From Branchiostoma floridae (lineage: Eukaryota > Chordata > Leptocardii > Amphioxiformes > Branchiostomatidae), in NCBI RefSeq assembly GCF_000003815.2, contig NC_049986.1:17413542-17477541 (forward strand): DNA of 64,000 bases, in the 5' to 3' direction. Below the pieces are notes generated by a model. It made no database searches. It had not been told where the DNA came from and saw only the letters and a program-made list of their open reading frames with translations. The position numbers and the translations under genes were made by a program. Positions within the stretch are counted from its first letter, which is position 1, and each line of letters begins with the position of its first letter. Positions 1-15,300 of this stretch are shown piece by piece.

Positions 1-364
1 AAAAGAACCCTATGGGTCTTTGTGCTTATCCTTCAAAGTCAAAATGAAAATGTTTTGGATTGTAGCCAATCACACTCCCACACATCTATCCCACTACAGC
101 TGTCCAAATCCCTGAGTTAAAATTTGAAAAGCAAACTCTGGCTGTGGATTACAATAACTTCAAACCCCTTGTGGAACTCCAAACCCATTGTGGTTTGAGT
201 TTCAACCATGGGTAGACTAATGTAGTGCACAGAGAAACATTAAGGTCGCAATAACAGCTTAGCACATTTAGATACCACCTGGCTTACTAATATTACAAGC
301 ATACGTTATAATGCTTTCTTCATCTTTTAACTATCATCTTCCAAAACAGCCCAATATTACTTAC

Positions 365-3300
365 CTGTGCCTGACTCAAATTCTTGTGTTTTCAAAAGCC
401 AAAGAAGTAACTGTTGTTCCACCAAATTCTCTGTTATAAGACAAAGTCTGATTTCAAGATGGAATGTCTGGTTTTCACATGAAAACTCTCCTTGCTACAA
501 TTGCACATGTACATGACTTTGGAAAACTACTTTTTCTTGACACAAAATACATGTTATAGAGACATGGCCTAGACAATATGAATAGAAAGTCCAAACATTC
601 ATCAAAGCATCTTAATCATTTCATTTTAACTATAAATTTTCTTTTCATTTCTTAAATTCACATCAAAGAAACTGACTCATCGAAAAATATGATTTATATC
701 AAATCAGCGCATTCACACAGATGCAGGAATATGGTTAATACTTTCAACTATACTAGGACCAAACTGACAACACCAAACAAACAAAAAACTGTACACTTGC
801 CAAGGCCCTACGAACCTGATAGAAAAAAAGGTCCAATTAGGTGATTACCAAAGTTATTCAGCACAAAATCAATAGCTATCCATGTAGGAGGTGGTGCTAG
901 ATGACTTCTAACAGTCAGCCTGCCAAGTTGAACATTGATTTTATGATATCAGTGATGTCTTTATGGCACAACCTTGACACCATGTGGCAGTTCAAGGCGT
1001 TAAGTGATCAGCATCATCTCCGCTACATGATCTTCAATGTGGCAAATGGACTGAGCACAAGGATCAAAGCTACATGTATCGATTCATTTTCAGTTCAGTG
1101 CACTGTGAATCGAACTGAGACTTGGCTGAAGGCTGACTTTGACAATGTGTCTTGCCATTGCGGCCGACCATCCCTGACCCTTAGGATGGTGATTTAGGAG
1201 GACGTTGGTCTCCAAGACAGAGACCTCTTGTCTGTCATGCCCAACAGAGTCATGTGGAGGGACTTCATAGCATCACCAAATGGATGAACTGAACTAAACT
1301 GGACTTTTGGTTGCACACATTTTGCATATCTTTCCAACTTTTGTCATTGGCAATATATGTATTGCTGACATGGACTTTCTTTCTTTTCTGTAAAATAAGA
1401 CATAAACAATATATCATTTAGAAGATTGAGGATGAGGGTGTTCATTCTGCTTCAATACACCTTCATCCAGATGACTATCTAGATAACTAAGGAGTTTGAG
1501 AATGATGGACAGACTTGTAAAAATTGCTTGCTTTAGTCACCTTGGCTTGTCTCATGTTAATAACTGGTCCAAGCACAGATATCTTTAGCTTCAGCTTGCC
1601 TTAAATGTATTTCTTGAACATAACTACTTGTGAGGCAGAGATAATGTACAGGCAACTCCAGCATGATATTGAGAATGATGGACAGACTTGTGCAGTAATG
1701 TTGTCAACTTGAACGGTCCATTACGTGATTACACTACCTGTAGCCTGCCTAATCACGCTAAATGGATTTGCCGGACAGTCTCCATCGATCCTGGTCCGCC
1801 CGCTAGACTTGATGTCTGAGACCATTTGTGATGAGGAAACAATTACGGACTGAGAAATCCATCAGGAGGGCTTGTTATATAGGGCAAAACTAAAGCATTT
1901 CTTTGGTTTAGAATGATGTACTGTAAATGCATTTAAGTTCATGAGGATTTAATTTCGCGGTAGCAGGAAAAGGACTTTTCACTGTGGTCACTGTCGTAGT
2001 AGCACCATGCACTGTAGTCTCTTGCTGCCATGGAAAAATGTTTTCGGCAGTTTTAAATTTGCGGTGAAGCGGCCACCGTCAAAACTGTGAACATTAAACC
2101 GCCGAGAAAGTTTCTGCATTTATACTGTATCTTAACTAATGTATTGTTACACAGAGGGAGAAACGAAGAAAAATGGAACTACAATTTGCGGTGAAGCGGC
2201 CACCGTCAACACTGTGAACATTAAACCGCCGAGAAAGTTTCTGCATTTATACTGTATCTTAACTAATGTATTGTTACACAGAGGGAGAAACGAAGAAAAA
2301 TGGAACTACAATTAGTATCAACAAGTATCAAGCACAATCATACCTTCAAGTACCAGAGTTAATAACCTAGGACTGATGTGTTAAAAAGGTGTTTTTTCCT
2401 AGAACTCTTACTGCCACCAAGTACAGTAGGGGTGAATGTCACTTGTAGCTATAACATACAAAGATATAGGTAAGATATGTTGTTCAGTGTAACACAAAAG
2501 CTGCCTGCTAGGAAACTGGTGTGCTATACCAAAAGGGCAGTTCTAACGCCTTTACAGATACAGATACAAAAGCAGCCATATACAGGACGATACCTATTGT
2601 AGATATATCTTCCTCATTTGCTTCAAAGGTTTTCCATAGAGTAATGGCTTCAGGCAAGTTGGGTGCGAATGACAAGCATTTACCAAAATGCTGTAAATTA
2701 ATCATGATTCTACAAAATTTGGCATAGCTCAACAAATGTAGATTGCTTACAGATGCAATAATGGCCAAATGTGACTACGATAAAAGGTGCCAAAAAGCTA
2801 TTTACATGACTGAGCAGTTGAATGATATCATTATCCCATGCACTCAGGAAGTTCCTAGGAAAATTTGACCAGACAGATCATAGTTGTACAGGAAGTACTG
2901 GAGGCAATGTAATAATACCCTGGTACCCTGGCAATGATAATGCTGTGTTGGCAGGAGAATGGATTTTAAATGTGTTAATGCAGAAATATGTTTTTGCTGA
3001 GATCAAAACAATTCATCAGAATGAGGAAGTCATGCAAGTTCTAGAGCATGGTAATTCCATTAGTATGGGGTACATCATAGATGATTTATCACAGCAAGAA
3101 TCATGATCAAGATTAAGATTGTTTCCTAACGTTTGTCAAGCTTATAAGTTATACATGTATATTGTACTGTGTTCTGGTCAGTTTTCATACAATGGGGGAT
3201 ATATGGGAGGATATATCATCAAACTTTGGCAAGGGATTACTCTATTGAAAAATGGAAGGTTGTTTGCCTTCAAGTATACAGGCTTCCTCATAATCAACAG

Positions 3301-6300
3301 ATTGTATTTTGAATTAAAGTTATAGAAATCTTTTCCTGGTATTCCTCTTTTCCAAATTTCCTAAATTTACTCTTATCAATTCTAGCTATGATGTTTTCCA
3401 AGCAAACAATGTATTTTTATATACAACCCTGAAGACATCAATTGGTAAATTGATGAGCATTTCCCCTGCCCTGGTCAGTGGACAATCCCAGAGGTCACTA
3501 TTGCTACACCATCACCTGACCTCCCTTCCATTGTCATGACCTCTGCCAGACAGTGGTGACAATCATACCCTAGTGAGCACATCAGTGATAGACTGACCCA
3601 CATGTCAAAGGGTAATGAACTGGGGTGGCTAATTATAGCTTCCCACACCACACCAGATGCTCCATGCCCTGACCCATAAATCCTGGGGTGACCAGGTCCT
3701 GTACACTTGACATTTGTTACTGGTAGATCCATTCTCTTCTGAACAAGGTTGTCTTTCCCAGACCCAGTCCCTGTGCTTCCCATGGTAGCCTGTCTGTTTG
3801 GATTTCATACAGTACCGACTACGTTTATGGTCCGGTCTGAACGCGGTTTAATCGCGTGCAAAAGTCGTGCAAGTCGCGATTACATCTCGTGTAGATCGCG
3901 ATTAAAACTCGTGCAATTCTCGGGTAAAACGCGATTAGATATGCATGTACCCGCGTCTGATATGCATGAAATCACGTCTTACCGCGTTTAGACGATCAAT
4001 GAATAGATTTCAGACACGCCTCTTCTTTTCATAAACATTTTCTAGACACGCCCGTGCCGTCCAAAGTTCGGGGTTTGGCAGAAATCGGCTTCTTTTCATA
4101 TGCAGACCCCCGCGCGGAGGGCGGAGAACGTATCACGCCCAATTTCCCAATTTGTTTCTGAACAACTAACGCAAAACCTCGCAGTCTAGAACGCACCCGC
4201 GCCGCTCCCAACCACGATATTTCTAGAAGATTTGCTGCAATTTTGAGGAACCGACTGTTCCGCACATGTTTAAATCTGATACGTGAAAATTAAAGAAAAA
4301 CAAATAAATTTCCACAAAAGTGTGTTTTTCTTAAGCAGAATATGGCAAAGTATGCTTTTACTGAACCCCGATCTTTCGGCGCTGCCGTGGCTAGCGCCAG
4401 GGTCACGTACCGGAACAAATCATTCCGAAGATTTGCTACAATTTTGAGAAACCGACTGTTCCGCACATGTTTAAATTTGATACGTGAAAATTAAAGAACA
4501 AGAAATAAATTTCCACAAAGGTGTCTTTTTCTTAAGCAGAATATATGGCAAAGTATGCTTTTACTGGACCCCAATCTTTCGGCGCTGCCGTGGCTAGCGC
4601 CAGGGTCACGTACCGGAACAAATCCTTCCGAAGATACAAAATGTATGGTGCGACCTCGCACCCGCGCCGCTACCTAACCTACCACGTTCTTTCTCGGAAG
4701 ATTTGCTACAATTTTGAGGAACCGACTGTGTAGTGCAAGTTTGAATCTTATGCGTACATGACGAGAAAACATCAAATAAATTGTTTTTTTCCCAAGAATG
4801 GCAAGATGTGTTTTTCTAAATCAGAAAATATGATGGAGTAAATTCTGCTTCTGTCTGACCATGCGTGACGAGGACAGCCCGCTACCGCGGCCAGTGTCAG
4901 GACCACCCGAAGAAAACCTACCGACTCTATGTTGAATTATTTGTGTCCTATTTCTGTTGTTGCATTATTTGTACGCTGGTGTAGCGATATCAAATTCGCC
5001 CACACTACACGATACTTGCCACTGTAAATAGCTACAATAGTCTGTGTTTGCATTTCTTATCTATCGATGAAAGTGAAGACAAGTTAATCATGTTCCGAAC
5101 TGATAGGTAAGTACACTAGTCTTTCAGTTTCAGAATGAACAACAAGGAATGTCCAGTGCGACCAGTGTAGTCGTACAAAATCCTGGCGGTCTCACTACCA
5201 AGTAAACAGGCTTCGACCGGCAGATACTACATGTAAGTATCTACATCCGAACTTCAAGCGCCGCCCCGCCTCCGGCGGAACGTGACCTGTTTATAAATAT
5301 TCCAACCTTCCTAAAGTTCGCCACGGCGCGACTACTAGCATATCATATTACATTTAGACGTGTACACGGTTTGTGTGGGGTCCAGAACGCGAACGTGGGA
5401 CAGGTTGTGGAAGATTGGGTTATTTGAGCGCAAATATGAAACTTATATCGTTGCGATAAAATCAACAGCTGTTTTGATTGTTTAGTGTGTGTAAGTACAC
5501 GATTGACGTAACTGTTACGGTGCTGGTAAACTTGTAGAAAAATTACATTGTAAACCTCCAGAATTTGGTCTGGTCTGGTCTCACGTGCTGCTCAATTTGA
5601 TTGACACATGCACGGTAAGGAGCGGCTTCTTTGAAAGTATGTTCCCACAGAAGAAGGCCACGTTGACTGTTGCAATATTCTGCGTTTATTTTCTACTCCG
5701 ATCTAGCCCCGTGTTTAATATGTGGTTATTTTTTCTTGGGTTATCCAAGGGGGTTTTATCAACCTACTTGATTTATCTAACTTTGTTTTATTTGTATTAT
5801 TGACAATTTCTAGAGCAGATCTAGACTAATTAAAATACTTCGTAGACTGCACACGCAGCGGTAGCGTACGTCATATTTGAACTTTGTGGCAATGTCGCAG
5901 GGGTGGATGATCTATAAATTCTGTATTCCAAATTCTATAATTCATTTCCCAACTGGTTCATATTAAAGGAGCCACGACCAATGAATTAAGAATGTTTTTA
6001 AATGTTTAAGTGTATAAAATTTCTTTATTAATTTAAGTTTGTACACGGACATATTCATATTCACGGACAACCTACCGTTTTTCCAACATTCGGAACAGAT
6101 GATGACGATCCGACTGGTGTAGAAGCTGCCGAATGATGATCGATAACATCGGTAGTAAACTTACCTTTCATGTTCCAAAGGCAATGATATATCGTGTTTA
6201 CCTATTTCATTGGTCAAATCCCTCTTCGTAGTATCCCGACCAGCTAAATTTATATATCTATATGTTGCTGAAAAACAACCGTAAACGTATAGGCCCTTTT

Positions 6301-9300
6301 AGTAAAAGAGTGAACCTCTTTGAACAGCGCATAACAGTTGTAGATAAACTGACTAAAAACATGTTCATTTTAGAAACGTAAAATACTAGAAGTAGAAGTA
6401 ATGTTAGTAACGCTAACGCAACTTTTAACTGAATCAATGACAGGTTAGAAAAACTTGATCACATACTCAACAAGAAAACCAATAACTGATGAAGAAATTT
6501 TCGGCAAAATAACAATTGTCTGTGTCGAACCAAGACGTATGCCCCTTGAATATGGTTGCGTGGGTCCACTGCCCGACGACCAGGAACGTCCGAGGCGGTC
6601 AGGAACAGAACAGGTAGGTCTTGTTGGTCGAGTTGCAACCATGACGATCAGCTGTATGTCCAGGAAACCAGCGGATAGAAATCCGAATCCTACTTTCCTA
6701 GCCTAGAAAATTAGCTACCGATATCTAACTACATAGTAGAAGTTATGTTAGTTACACCAACACAACATTGTTAGAACAGGTACATGTTTGTTTGAACAGA
6801 TACGCAGACAAAACACGATTAACAAAAAGATTTAAAAAACACATAAAGTAGAATGTATGCCCTGGAGTATGGTTGCGTCGGTCGACTGCTCGACGACCAG
6901 GATCGTACGATGGCTGTGTTCCGACCCAAGAGCTCCGTCAGGAACAGGTAAGTCTTGTTTGTCGAGTTGCAACCATGACGATCAGCAGGCGGATGGAAAC
7001 CTGAATCCTACTTTCCTAGCCTAGAAAATTAGCTGCCGATGCCGAACCAAGGAGTATCAACGTTCCTAGAAATATTAAGTTATGACCAAACACAATATCC
7101 TTTATTCATATTTAAATACATGCAAAACGGTCAATTTATGCGTATAAATACTAGTAGTCCATTCATGTCAGTGTATAGTCTTCAACCCAGCAATTCCGTT
7201 TATATTAGATGACGATCGTGTTTATGCTGTCAGTCCTTTGTGGGTCCAAAAGATTCGAACTTGTATTATTTTATCATATACCTTCCACGAAAATTAGACG
7301 AAAGTAGCCCGCCTAAAAATGTAAATAGGAGACAATTTTTGCCGGCAACCCGCTCGGTTGCCGTTACGACTTTTGTAGTATGCCGTAAAAGAAATACCAC
7401 CTTCTTCAAGTTGGAAATGATTATCGACAGACTGTTCACAGAATTCTTACTCAGCGATGTGAGAATGATCGATGTCGGAAAAGTCCCTCCGATGTTTTGC
7501 AAAATTATCTATGCCTTGCGGACGACGCTGGCCGAGCAGTAACGTGTTAAATTTTATCAAAGAATGCACATTTCGTGATAAATGGTTAAAAAAACACAAC
7601 AACGCGTTAGTTCTACGCTTCTTCTTGTTGTTACCACTTTGTCAGCGCCGCTTCTGGCTGTGATTGGAGGGAAGTTGATTGGATTTGCCGCATAATCAGG
7701 CAGGCGCTACTTCAGAGGGCTACCGCCGGAGCTGTCGCCATGGTAACCGCACGTCCAGTTGCATTTCCCACGCGCGTCTAGTTCTTCCCAACTCTCTGCT
7801 GTCACGTACAGTACAGCTTATACACATAATTTTCGGTGGAATGTAACGCCGTATTTTACGGGGAAATGTGGCGAATCGAACTTGTATCTCTTTTTGCTGG
7901 CCTTCCACTAAAATTATACGAAGATAACCCGCCAAAAACTGTAAGTAGGAGACTATATTCGCCGACAACCCGCTTGTTTCGACGGTTGACATCATCGTCT
8001 TCCCTTTGAGGCTTACGAAAAAGCTTAGCCGTGAAGACTATTTCCTTTGCGTAGTTCGGGTTGCTTTCTGGATTCATCATTGACATTTATTTTATATCAG
8101 AAAATATCTATCGGGAGACTGTTTTCTTATCACAATTTCCATACCCAGCGTTGTGAACATGATCTCTGTTGGCAATTTTCCTCCGATGTTTTGCAAATCC
8201 GTACCCTTTGGACGGTGTTGGATGATGAGCAGTAACGTGTACACGCCTGTTCAAATTTATCGAGAAATGCACATTTCGTGATAAATAAAAAAGCAACAAC
8301 ACAACACCAGCAAAATGAAAAGTTACTAATCAAGATATAGTATAGAAATTTAACTCAGTCTGAGCAATCGGTACCAGGAGAGAATGTCGATATATTAATT
8401 TGCTGACTGTGAACTTCTTTTACGATCTTAGCTAAAAAGCGTCAGCGGTCCTCGGACAATATTGCCGACACCCGCGGCGCTGTCCAGCCCCTGTATTATT
8501 CACCAATTATCAACAAATACGTGAAATTGACGACTTACAAGTATCATGCAAATTTACAAAAGTAAACACTGCTCATTAACGAACAAAATATTTCGTGGGC
8601 GAAATGCCCGACCAAGGGGCGGGGCAGCTGGAACAAAGCCTTTTGTTTTGAGTCGGCGGGGTGCCGGGAGTAAACGCGTTTACAAACGACACGAGATTTT
8701 TAATTAGATAGCTACAGCTCATTAGCGCACGCGATTCAATCGCGATCAAATCGCGACTTGCACGACTTTTAATCGCGATTTGCACGACTTTTAATCGAGA
8801 TTAAATCGCGTGTAAACCGCGTGGGACCGGACCATAAACGTAGTCGGTACTGTACTTGTACAGGCCTTCGAAACTTAACGTTTACATAACAGAAAGTCTA
8901 CTAGTCCATACCCAAAAACTGGCTTATATAGCTTGACTCCGCCCATATATATCAGGTGATATGAAAACAAGGATATACAAATGTTGCAAACAAATTGATA
9001 CTCTAATAGTAATGAGTGTTGAAACTGATTTTGCTTTTGTAACAACAATTCTACTTCATACTAGATAATTTATATACTTTGAGAAGTATTGAAAATACCA
9101 GATCAAAAAGGAAACAAACCTTTGTGTAGTCTTCTCTGCTCAGTATTCTTCTGTCAGTGCTTCAGAAAAAGATCCTGCAGAAAAAAACAAGGAAAATGAA
9201 AATATGTTACACAGTAGCAGATAAATTTTGGATTGAGAACCAATCTCTTTTCAGCACTAGCCTTGGTGCTGAATGTACTTCTGATCACAATTGCTTCACG

Positions 9301-12300
9301 AATAGGGAATGAATGATTTCTATACTAAATGTTACATATGAATCTAAGATTTACCATTGAAAATATGACAGTTACAATACTTACATAGAAATATACATAG
9401 AAATATAGCACTCAGCATAGAAAGAGGACATGAATTTCAGATCATAATCAGCAGACGGAAGTACAGACTTTACTGTATACATCTAAATCTGTACGAAATA
9501 ATACTTCACAAACACATTTACCAAACAATATCCTTCAACACTGCCTGATTTTTGTATCAGACAAATACACGAGTATACAACATGTATGCATTGTGTAGAA
9601 AAACAGTAACATAATAAAAATTATAAAATAAATCATATACCCAAACTGTAAATAGCAACCATAAAGGGTAAAGCAGCATACAGCAAAAGACCATGCTTTA
9701 ACATATACCAGTAAAAACAATATATGGTGACGTAAACGTTACACCTCAGTCGTCCTCAAATCATGTGACCAATAATAAAAAACAATAAAATCTCATGTAC
9801 ACTGATTGCATTACCTACTGTACCCAACCCTGAAGAGTGAAGTAGAATACAGAAAAAGAGCTTGCCAAGCTTTTACAAAATACCAATAGAAAATGTTACA
9901 ATGCAAGGTGACATGCACATTTCACCTGAACCCACCTCTAGTCCTGATGCGACCAGAACAATAAAAACTCCCACTATTTGTATACTGATTACACCCGAAT
10001 CACACAACCTCACTGTTACATCAACCAGCAAGAGTAAACAGAAAAAGACCATGCTTTAACAAACATGAGGTAAAAGCACAATACCCAGTGACGTACCCTC
10101 TTCACCTGATCCCCACTCTTCACAATGTGACCAGAACAATAAAAACCTTCCCTAAAAGCTGAACTAATCTGTATATGTGGAACGATGTTCCCATTTGTCA
10201 CCTTAACAACCTCCAATAAATATCCTCTCATGTCACTCCCAGGGTAACATGGCGTGAAATTTCCCTCTGACAGAGGACTATTTGATTGGAGTCACTAGAT
10301 TCAACTTGGTGCTAATGTAGCCCTGTAAATTGTAGATAACACAAGCTGGGTCCAGGTGGTAATATACATGTGTGTGCTCGAATTGTAAAATCACGGCAAG
10401 CACCTCTATACACTTACACATAGGAAATAGACAATACTAACTGCATGGACGAGAATTTTTACATTCATAGATTCGGAAACCGAATAGTTGACAATACATC
10501 TGATTCTGGTAAACAGATAATCAGTGCACAATCTAACACAAAACTGCAGACTGCTGACATTGCCAACACAAGATTTAAAAAAAAAAATCCAAGAAATTTA
10601 AAAAAAAACATTTCTTCCACTCACCCCCACCCACATGACGACAGTGCAGCCCTCAGCTAATTTCGACATATTAAGGCCACATCATCTCATTTCATTGGTT
10701 CTGGGACATTCTAACGTGAAAATCTGGTGAAAGAATGTTGTGGAAACATAGAGTAAGGAGGAAAACTTGAATGTGCCTGTATTCACTCCAAGAAACTATG
10801 AGTGTCTTCTCATCTTCCAATTCAGCTTTGTTTATGTTTTCTTGTTTTTAATTCAAGAACCAAACAAAATAAAATTGGCATGGCCTAACATACTGGAGCA
10901 GATAAAGACTAAAAGACAGCCTGCACTGATTTCCCCTGATGGTCATCTTTGTAAAGCTGTAGAGACTTCCACATGTCCTCTGGAAAATTAAACACAGATA
11001 CAGCTCCTACCAAATTTATTGATCCCAAATTGGCACACAGAAGTAACCGGCACATAAATTTTAGATGTTTAAATTTGTTAAATCATTTAAGCTTCATTAT
11101 TTTATCATGGGTATTAGAAGTAAGTCTTGATCACCTGCAGAAAGAAGTAATATCACCAAATTTCACTGGAATGGCAAGAATTTACGCTGATGAAGGTTAG
11201 ACATCCAGATAATAAGATATGTCAAAAAACAGTTACTCAAGCAACTGGATACGATTTTCCAAAATCATATCCAGACAGTTGCTTGAGAAGCTGCTTTTTG
11301 GCAGATAATGACAAGAATTGTCTCGTACAGTATCAAATACTATGGCCACCAAGCTTCGCACTTACGACATGACATATCTCATGCACCAGAAGTCACACAC
11401 AAATAATTTTTGACATGTATCCAGACCTTTGTGTGCGTGACCTCCTACAGTAGTAACTATTGATTGCTGAGATACATCAATCTGTTGTGAGTAATAAATG
11501 GTAACATTTATGTCCTATCTTGATGAAAACAGCAGGGTCTATCATGCTAACAACCTCAGGAGAACTTCCAGCAATCGTTCAACCAGGGATGTCCCTAGAA
11601 CCCATCCATCATCCGTTTGGAGGGTAGAATCTAAGCTGGATAGGTTTGGATTAAAATCTGGCCGACCATATCCTCATCAAAAGTGAATGTTCTGCACTGC
11701 TTGGAAGATTGGATTGGTGATTTAAAACCGGGTTTTGACATTTGAACCGCCTACAAATATTTCTTGTTCTGATTAGACGGTAACCTACATCACTACACAG
11801 CCAGGACAACTAACATCTGACCTTGGTTTGGTGTCCTTATTCTAATCATAAATATCAGGTTATGAGGTTTTCTTTCAAGACATAAAATGCAATTTCATTT
11901 ACCTGGATACAGTCAAAACTTGTCCACTCCTCCACCTCTTGCCAAGACTATGTATGACGACCACTTTTGCTTGGATCTCAAATTCAAAAGTTTTCCCAAA
12001 AAAATCACATGTCAACTTCTGACTCTACATGACATTATGCAACAATCTGGAATATTACTTTATGGCTGGGATAAAAGAAAGACATGACAGCTGTGTGGTA
12101 TTATGATACCATATGGTAAAGCTATAAAATTATACAAGACACTACAATACATATTCAACATTTATTACCAAACTCTACTTAGAATTTTATTAGGGATGAT
12201 TTTCATTCAAACTGATGGCAGAAAGTTGACCCAGAGCCAGCTCAATCCTGGGTAACTGTTTATTAATCAGTTCTGGCTTGGCTGTGGCATCTAATCTGCT

Positions 12301-15300
12301 GTTTATGGGTGTCGGGGGAGAGGTTGTGGTGGGATGGAATAACTGATGAGAGTTTAATCATTCCAATGATATGCTGGGTTATGAAATATGTATCGCTTAT
12401 GATTAGCAACTGGTAAGACAGTCATTTGGCAGAAAAGTATTTTGTAAAATGTGCTGCAGACTGACAAGTGCCTATTGTAGATGTGGATTATTGTAGGTAC
12501 TGAAGTTCAGATATGTAACTTTTCAAATCACCAAGAAGGTAACTTTGCCAATCATAAGCCACGAACATGTTGACATGGTTAAGCTTCTGAAGTATATCAT
12601 CTTAAGCAACAAATAAAATCTGCTTAATTTTTTGGGGGGGGAGATAAAAGTCCCTGTATGGAACAATGACTTCCCTGTATGTGTGCTATTAGAAGAGTTA
12701 GACTAACAAAAAAGAAGTAGTTTCTGTTTTCATACACTAGCTGCTGCCAAGATTCTGATTTTGTCACCTTATTGGAATGTTGCAAGGAAGTAGAACTTCT
12801 TGATTCCGAATTTCCAGTTTGCTGAGTTGTCTAGGAGCTGGCTGAAACATGCCAAGCACATGGCATTCAAACAGAAAAAGAAGAATTCACGAACAAATAA
12901 AAGTCAGAGGGCGAGTCTTCAAGAAAATGCAAATCCATAAGTCCGTCAGACAAAAGGAATAGGACTATCAAGTTCAAAGCCGTTAACAAAAGAGTCAATA
13001 AAACATCATAACTAGAGTTCGGCGACCTCATACCTCCATGAAAATTTAGAGCTTTCGTAAATTTCATGCAATTGACCAACACATTAACATAATTTATGCA
13101 TGGTGTTGTTCATCATTGACTAACGTACACATGTCACAATTATAAATTTCCCATTATTGATCATAAAGCGGTTTTGCAATTTTTACATAAATTATGCAAA
13201 TAAGTTCCTCATTACCATAGTTGGTATCTGCTTATATTCCACCTATCATAATTAACATGTGTTACATGTATTGAGGTCCAGTTATTGAAAACAATGGAAC
13301 TATACAATTTCCTCATTAATTATGCAAATTAAGTCCTCATTTGCATAACATGTATATCATTATTAACATCTTTGCCTAAGCTACCTGCATGCCTAAAATG
13401 CAGGCAATCCGTCGTTCCTTTCTGCAGTTATCCTCTTTCGAGTGTCTTGACAAAAACGCCCCTGCAGTCCCACAATTAAATGTTAGGGGACTGAAACTTG
13501 CCCCACTTTTTCATGACGCTAAAAGCTATCTACCACTTAAATGTCACGACCATATCACGTCCATGACAAGAGATAAATTGAAAAAACTGCTATGATAGAA
13601 TACTTTCATTAATTATGCAAATGTACTCCTATTTTGCATGATTAGTATTTTATCTTGTACAACATTGTCTAAGGTACCTACATACCAAAAATCATGAAAA
13701 TCCGTTGTTCCCTTCTTGAGTTATCCTCGTCAGAAGTTTTTGACAAAAATGCCCCTACTATCCCAAAACTAGACGCTAGGGGGCCCAAACTTATGTCATT
13801 TCTTCCTGAGCACAAGAGCTGTCTAAAACTAAAAAATCGTGACCATGGCATGTTCAGAACACCGAGATAGCAAAACCGGAAGTTGCGCTGCAGTACCAAG
13901 GAGAGTCGCTAGGGGGTCCAAAATCTAATCATTTCCAGCTTTCGTCAGACACTACCAACACACCAAGTATGAAACCAATCCACCCAACCGTTCATGAGTT
14001 ATTTTGTTTACACACACACAGACAGACAGACAGACAAACGCGGGGTAAAATATAACCTCCATGACATTTCATGGAGGTAATTACAGAATGTCAGTCCTTC
14101 CCTGACGCCACCACACACTACATGGTCAAGTTCAGATTTCACAGACCATCCATCCCGCCCAGACCCATGCGGTTCCCCAGGCCAAGTTCAGCTTGCAAAC
14201 AGATGGCTTGGACATTCAGAGAAAACACTGACATGACCTTCCAGGCTGACCCGTCCCTGAAGGTACAACACCTCAGTAGGATGCCGGGCTCTTCTAGCAG
14301 CGCCTGTCATACAGCGTGAGTTCATTTGTATTCAGGGGCCACCGACTTGTAACCGGACCTGAGACATACGCTCATGAGCTAGCATATGGAATAGAAGGCC
14401 TGTGCTGAGAGAGAACATGTGAAATATCGCTGTCAAGCTCAACTGGCAATGTTAAAGGGCTGACCCAATAACTACAGGGGTCTGGTGTAGAATTTGAAAT
14501 TTGTGAATACAACTTGACTTCCTTTACAATTTGTTAGAAAGTTGTTCAACTCCAAACCCTCTCGCAGTTTTTTTAGTACATGTTTATTCTAATCTTTAGT
14601 CTGCAAGATGTCTGAAGAGTCATTCTGTCAAGGTTCCCTATCTAAAAATATTGGTCCAAAAGAAAAAGGAGTAGGTTTAACTCTAAACTTACTAAAACTT
14701 TTTGAAACACTATTGGCTACCTATTGACATATGTAAGTATGTAACACACACTTTTGGAGTAGGATTTAAGGTTTCAGTTACCTTAGCTACAGATGGACTA
14801 GACTATACAAAGACTATACAAAGACTTTCTGGTGTTCTTTTTTGTATGGCAACATGGCAACAGACCAAGTCTCCAACAAACACAATAGGTCTGAGATAAA
14901 TATGGACTTCCCGAGAACCCCAGCCAAGGGTGGGACTTGCTCAGAATACTGTATATACCTTGCTATACATTCATTTTTGTGTGACAATCTGTTGCTTCTG
15001 AGTCTGACAAGCATAAGAAACAAAACCACCAAGAATGTAACCACATTTACACTTACACTAAGTTACAGTGGTAAAACAGTTTCCCCTTATAGATATTGCC
15101 AGTCCATGTTGAACATGACTCTTTTACTGCCTTCATTGAACAAGCATAATGTATTGCTTTTTGCTCCAGCAACTTTAAATCTAATTCATAATGCAGTGTG
15201 GCAAAATAAAAGCCTACATATTTCATTGTACCATCTTAAAACACTAACAGTGATATTCAAAAGCAGGGCATGCCACTTTTATGTATGGTGACCAGGTCAA

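Larger units (their letters stand above)
3810..8852. mobile_element. 5.04-kb TIR DNA transposon, non-autonomous, TA target duplication
   Basis: The two ends are inverted copies of a perfect 28-bp TIR (CAGTACCGACTACGTTTATG plus GTCCGGTC), flanked by TA at 3808-3809 and 8853-8854. Imperfect inverted similarity runs on for more than 100 bp, built from palindromic subterminal motifs such as AATCGCGATT and AAAGTCGTGCAA. The TA target and CAGT terminus suggest the Tc1/mariner superfamily, although ISL2EU-like elements also leave 2-bp duplications. No transposase-like reading frame is visible: the longest frames are about 100 codons and unrelated to known transposases. The interior contains three separate diverged duplications, annotated below. 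It sits in an intron of the minus-strand gene. Confidence 0.8.

Noticed and set aside
901..1197. 98-codon plus-strand frame near the left edge
   Set aside because: Begins with ATG but has no family resemblance or splice context; it lies in an intron of the opposite-strand gene.
9121..9180. Minus-strand exon-like segment with strong TTTTTCTGCAG acceptor
   Set aside because: All three frames contain stops before the proposed donor, which is itself weak.
14842..15291. 149-codon plus-strand open frame
   Set aside because: Composition is typical of translated intron; no motif, and overlapping frames are also open.
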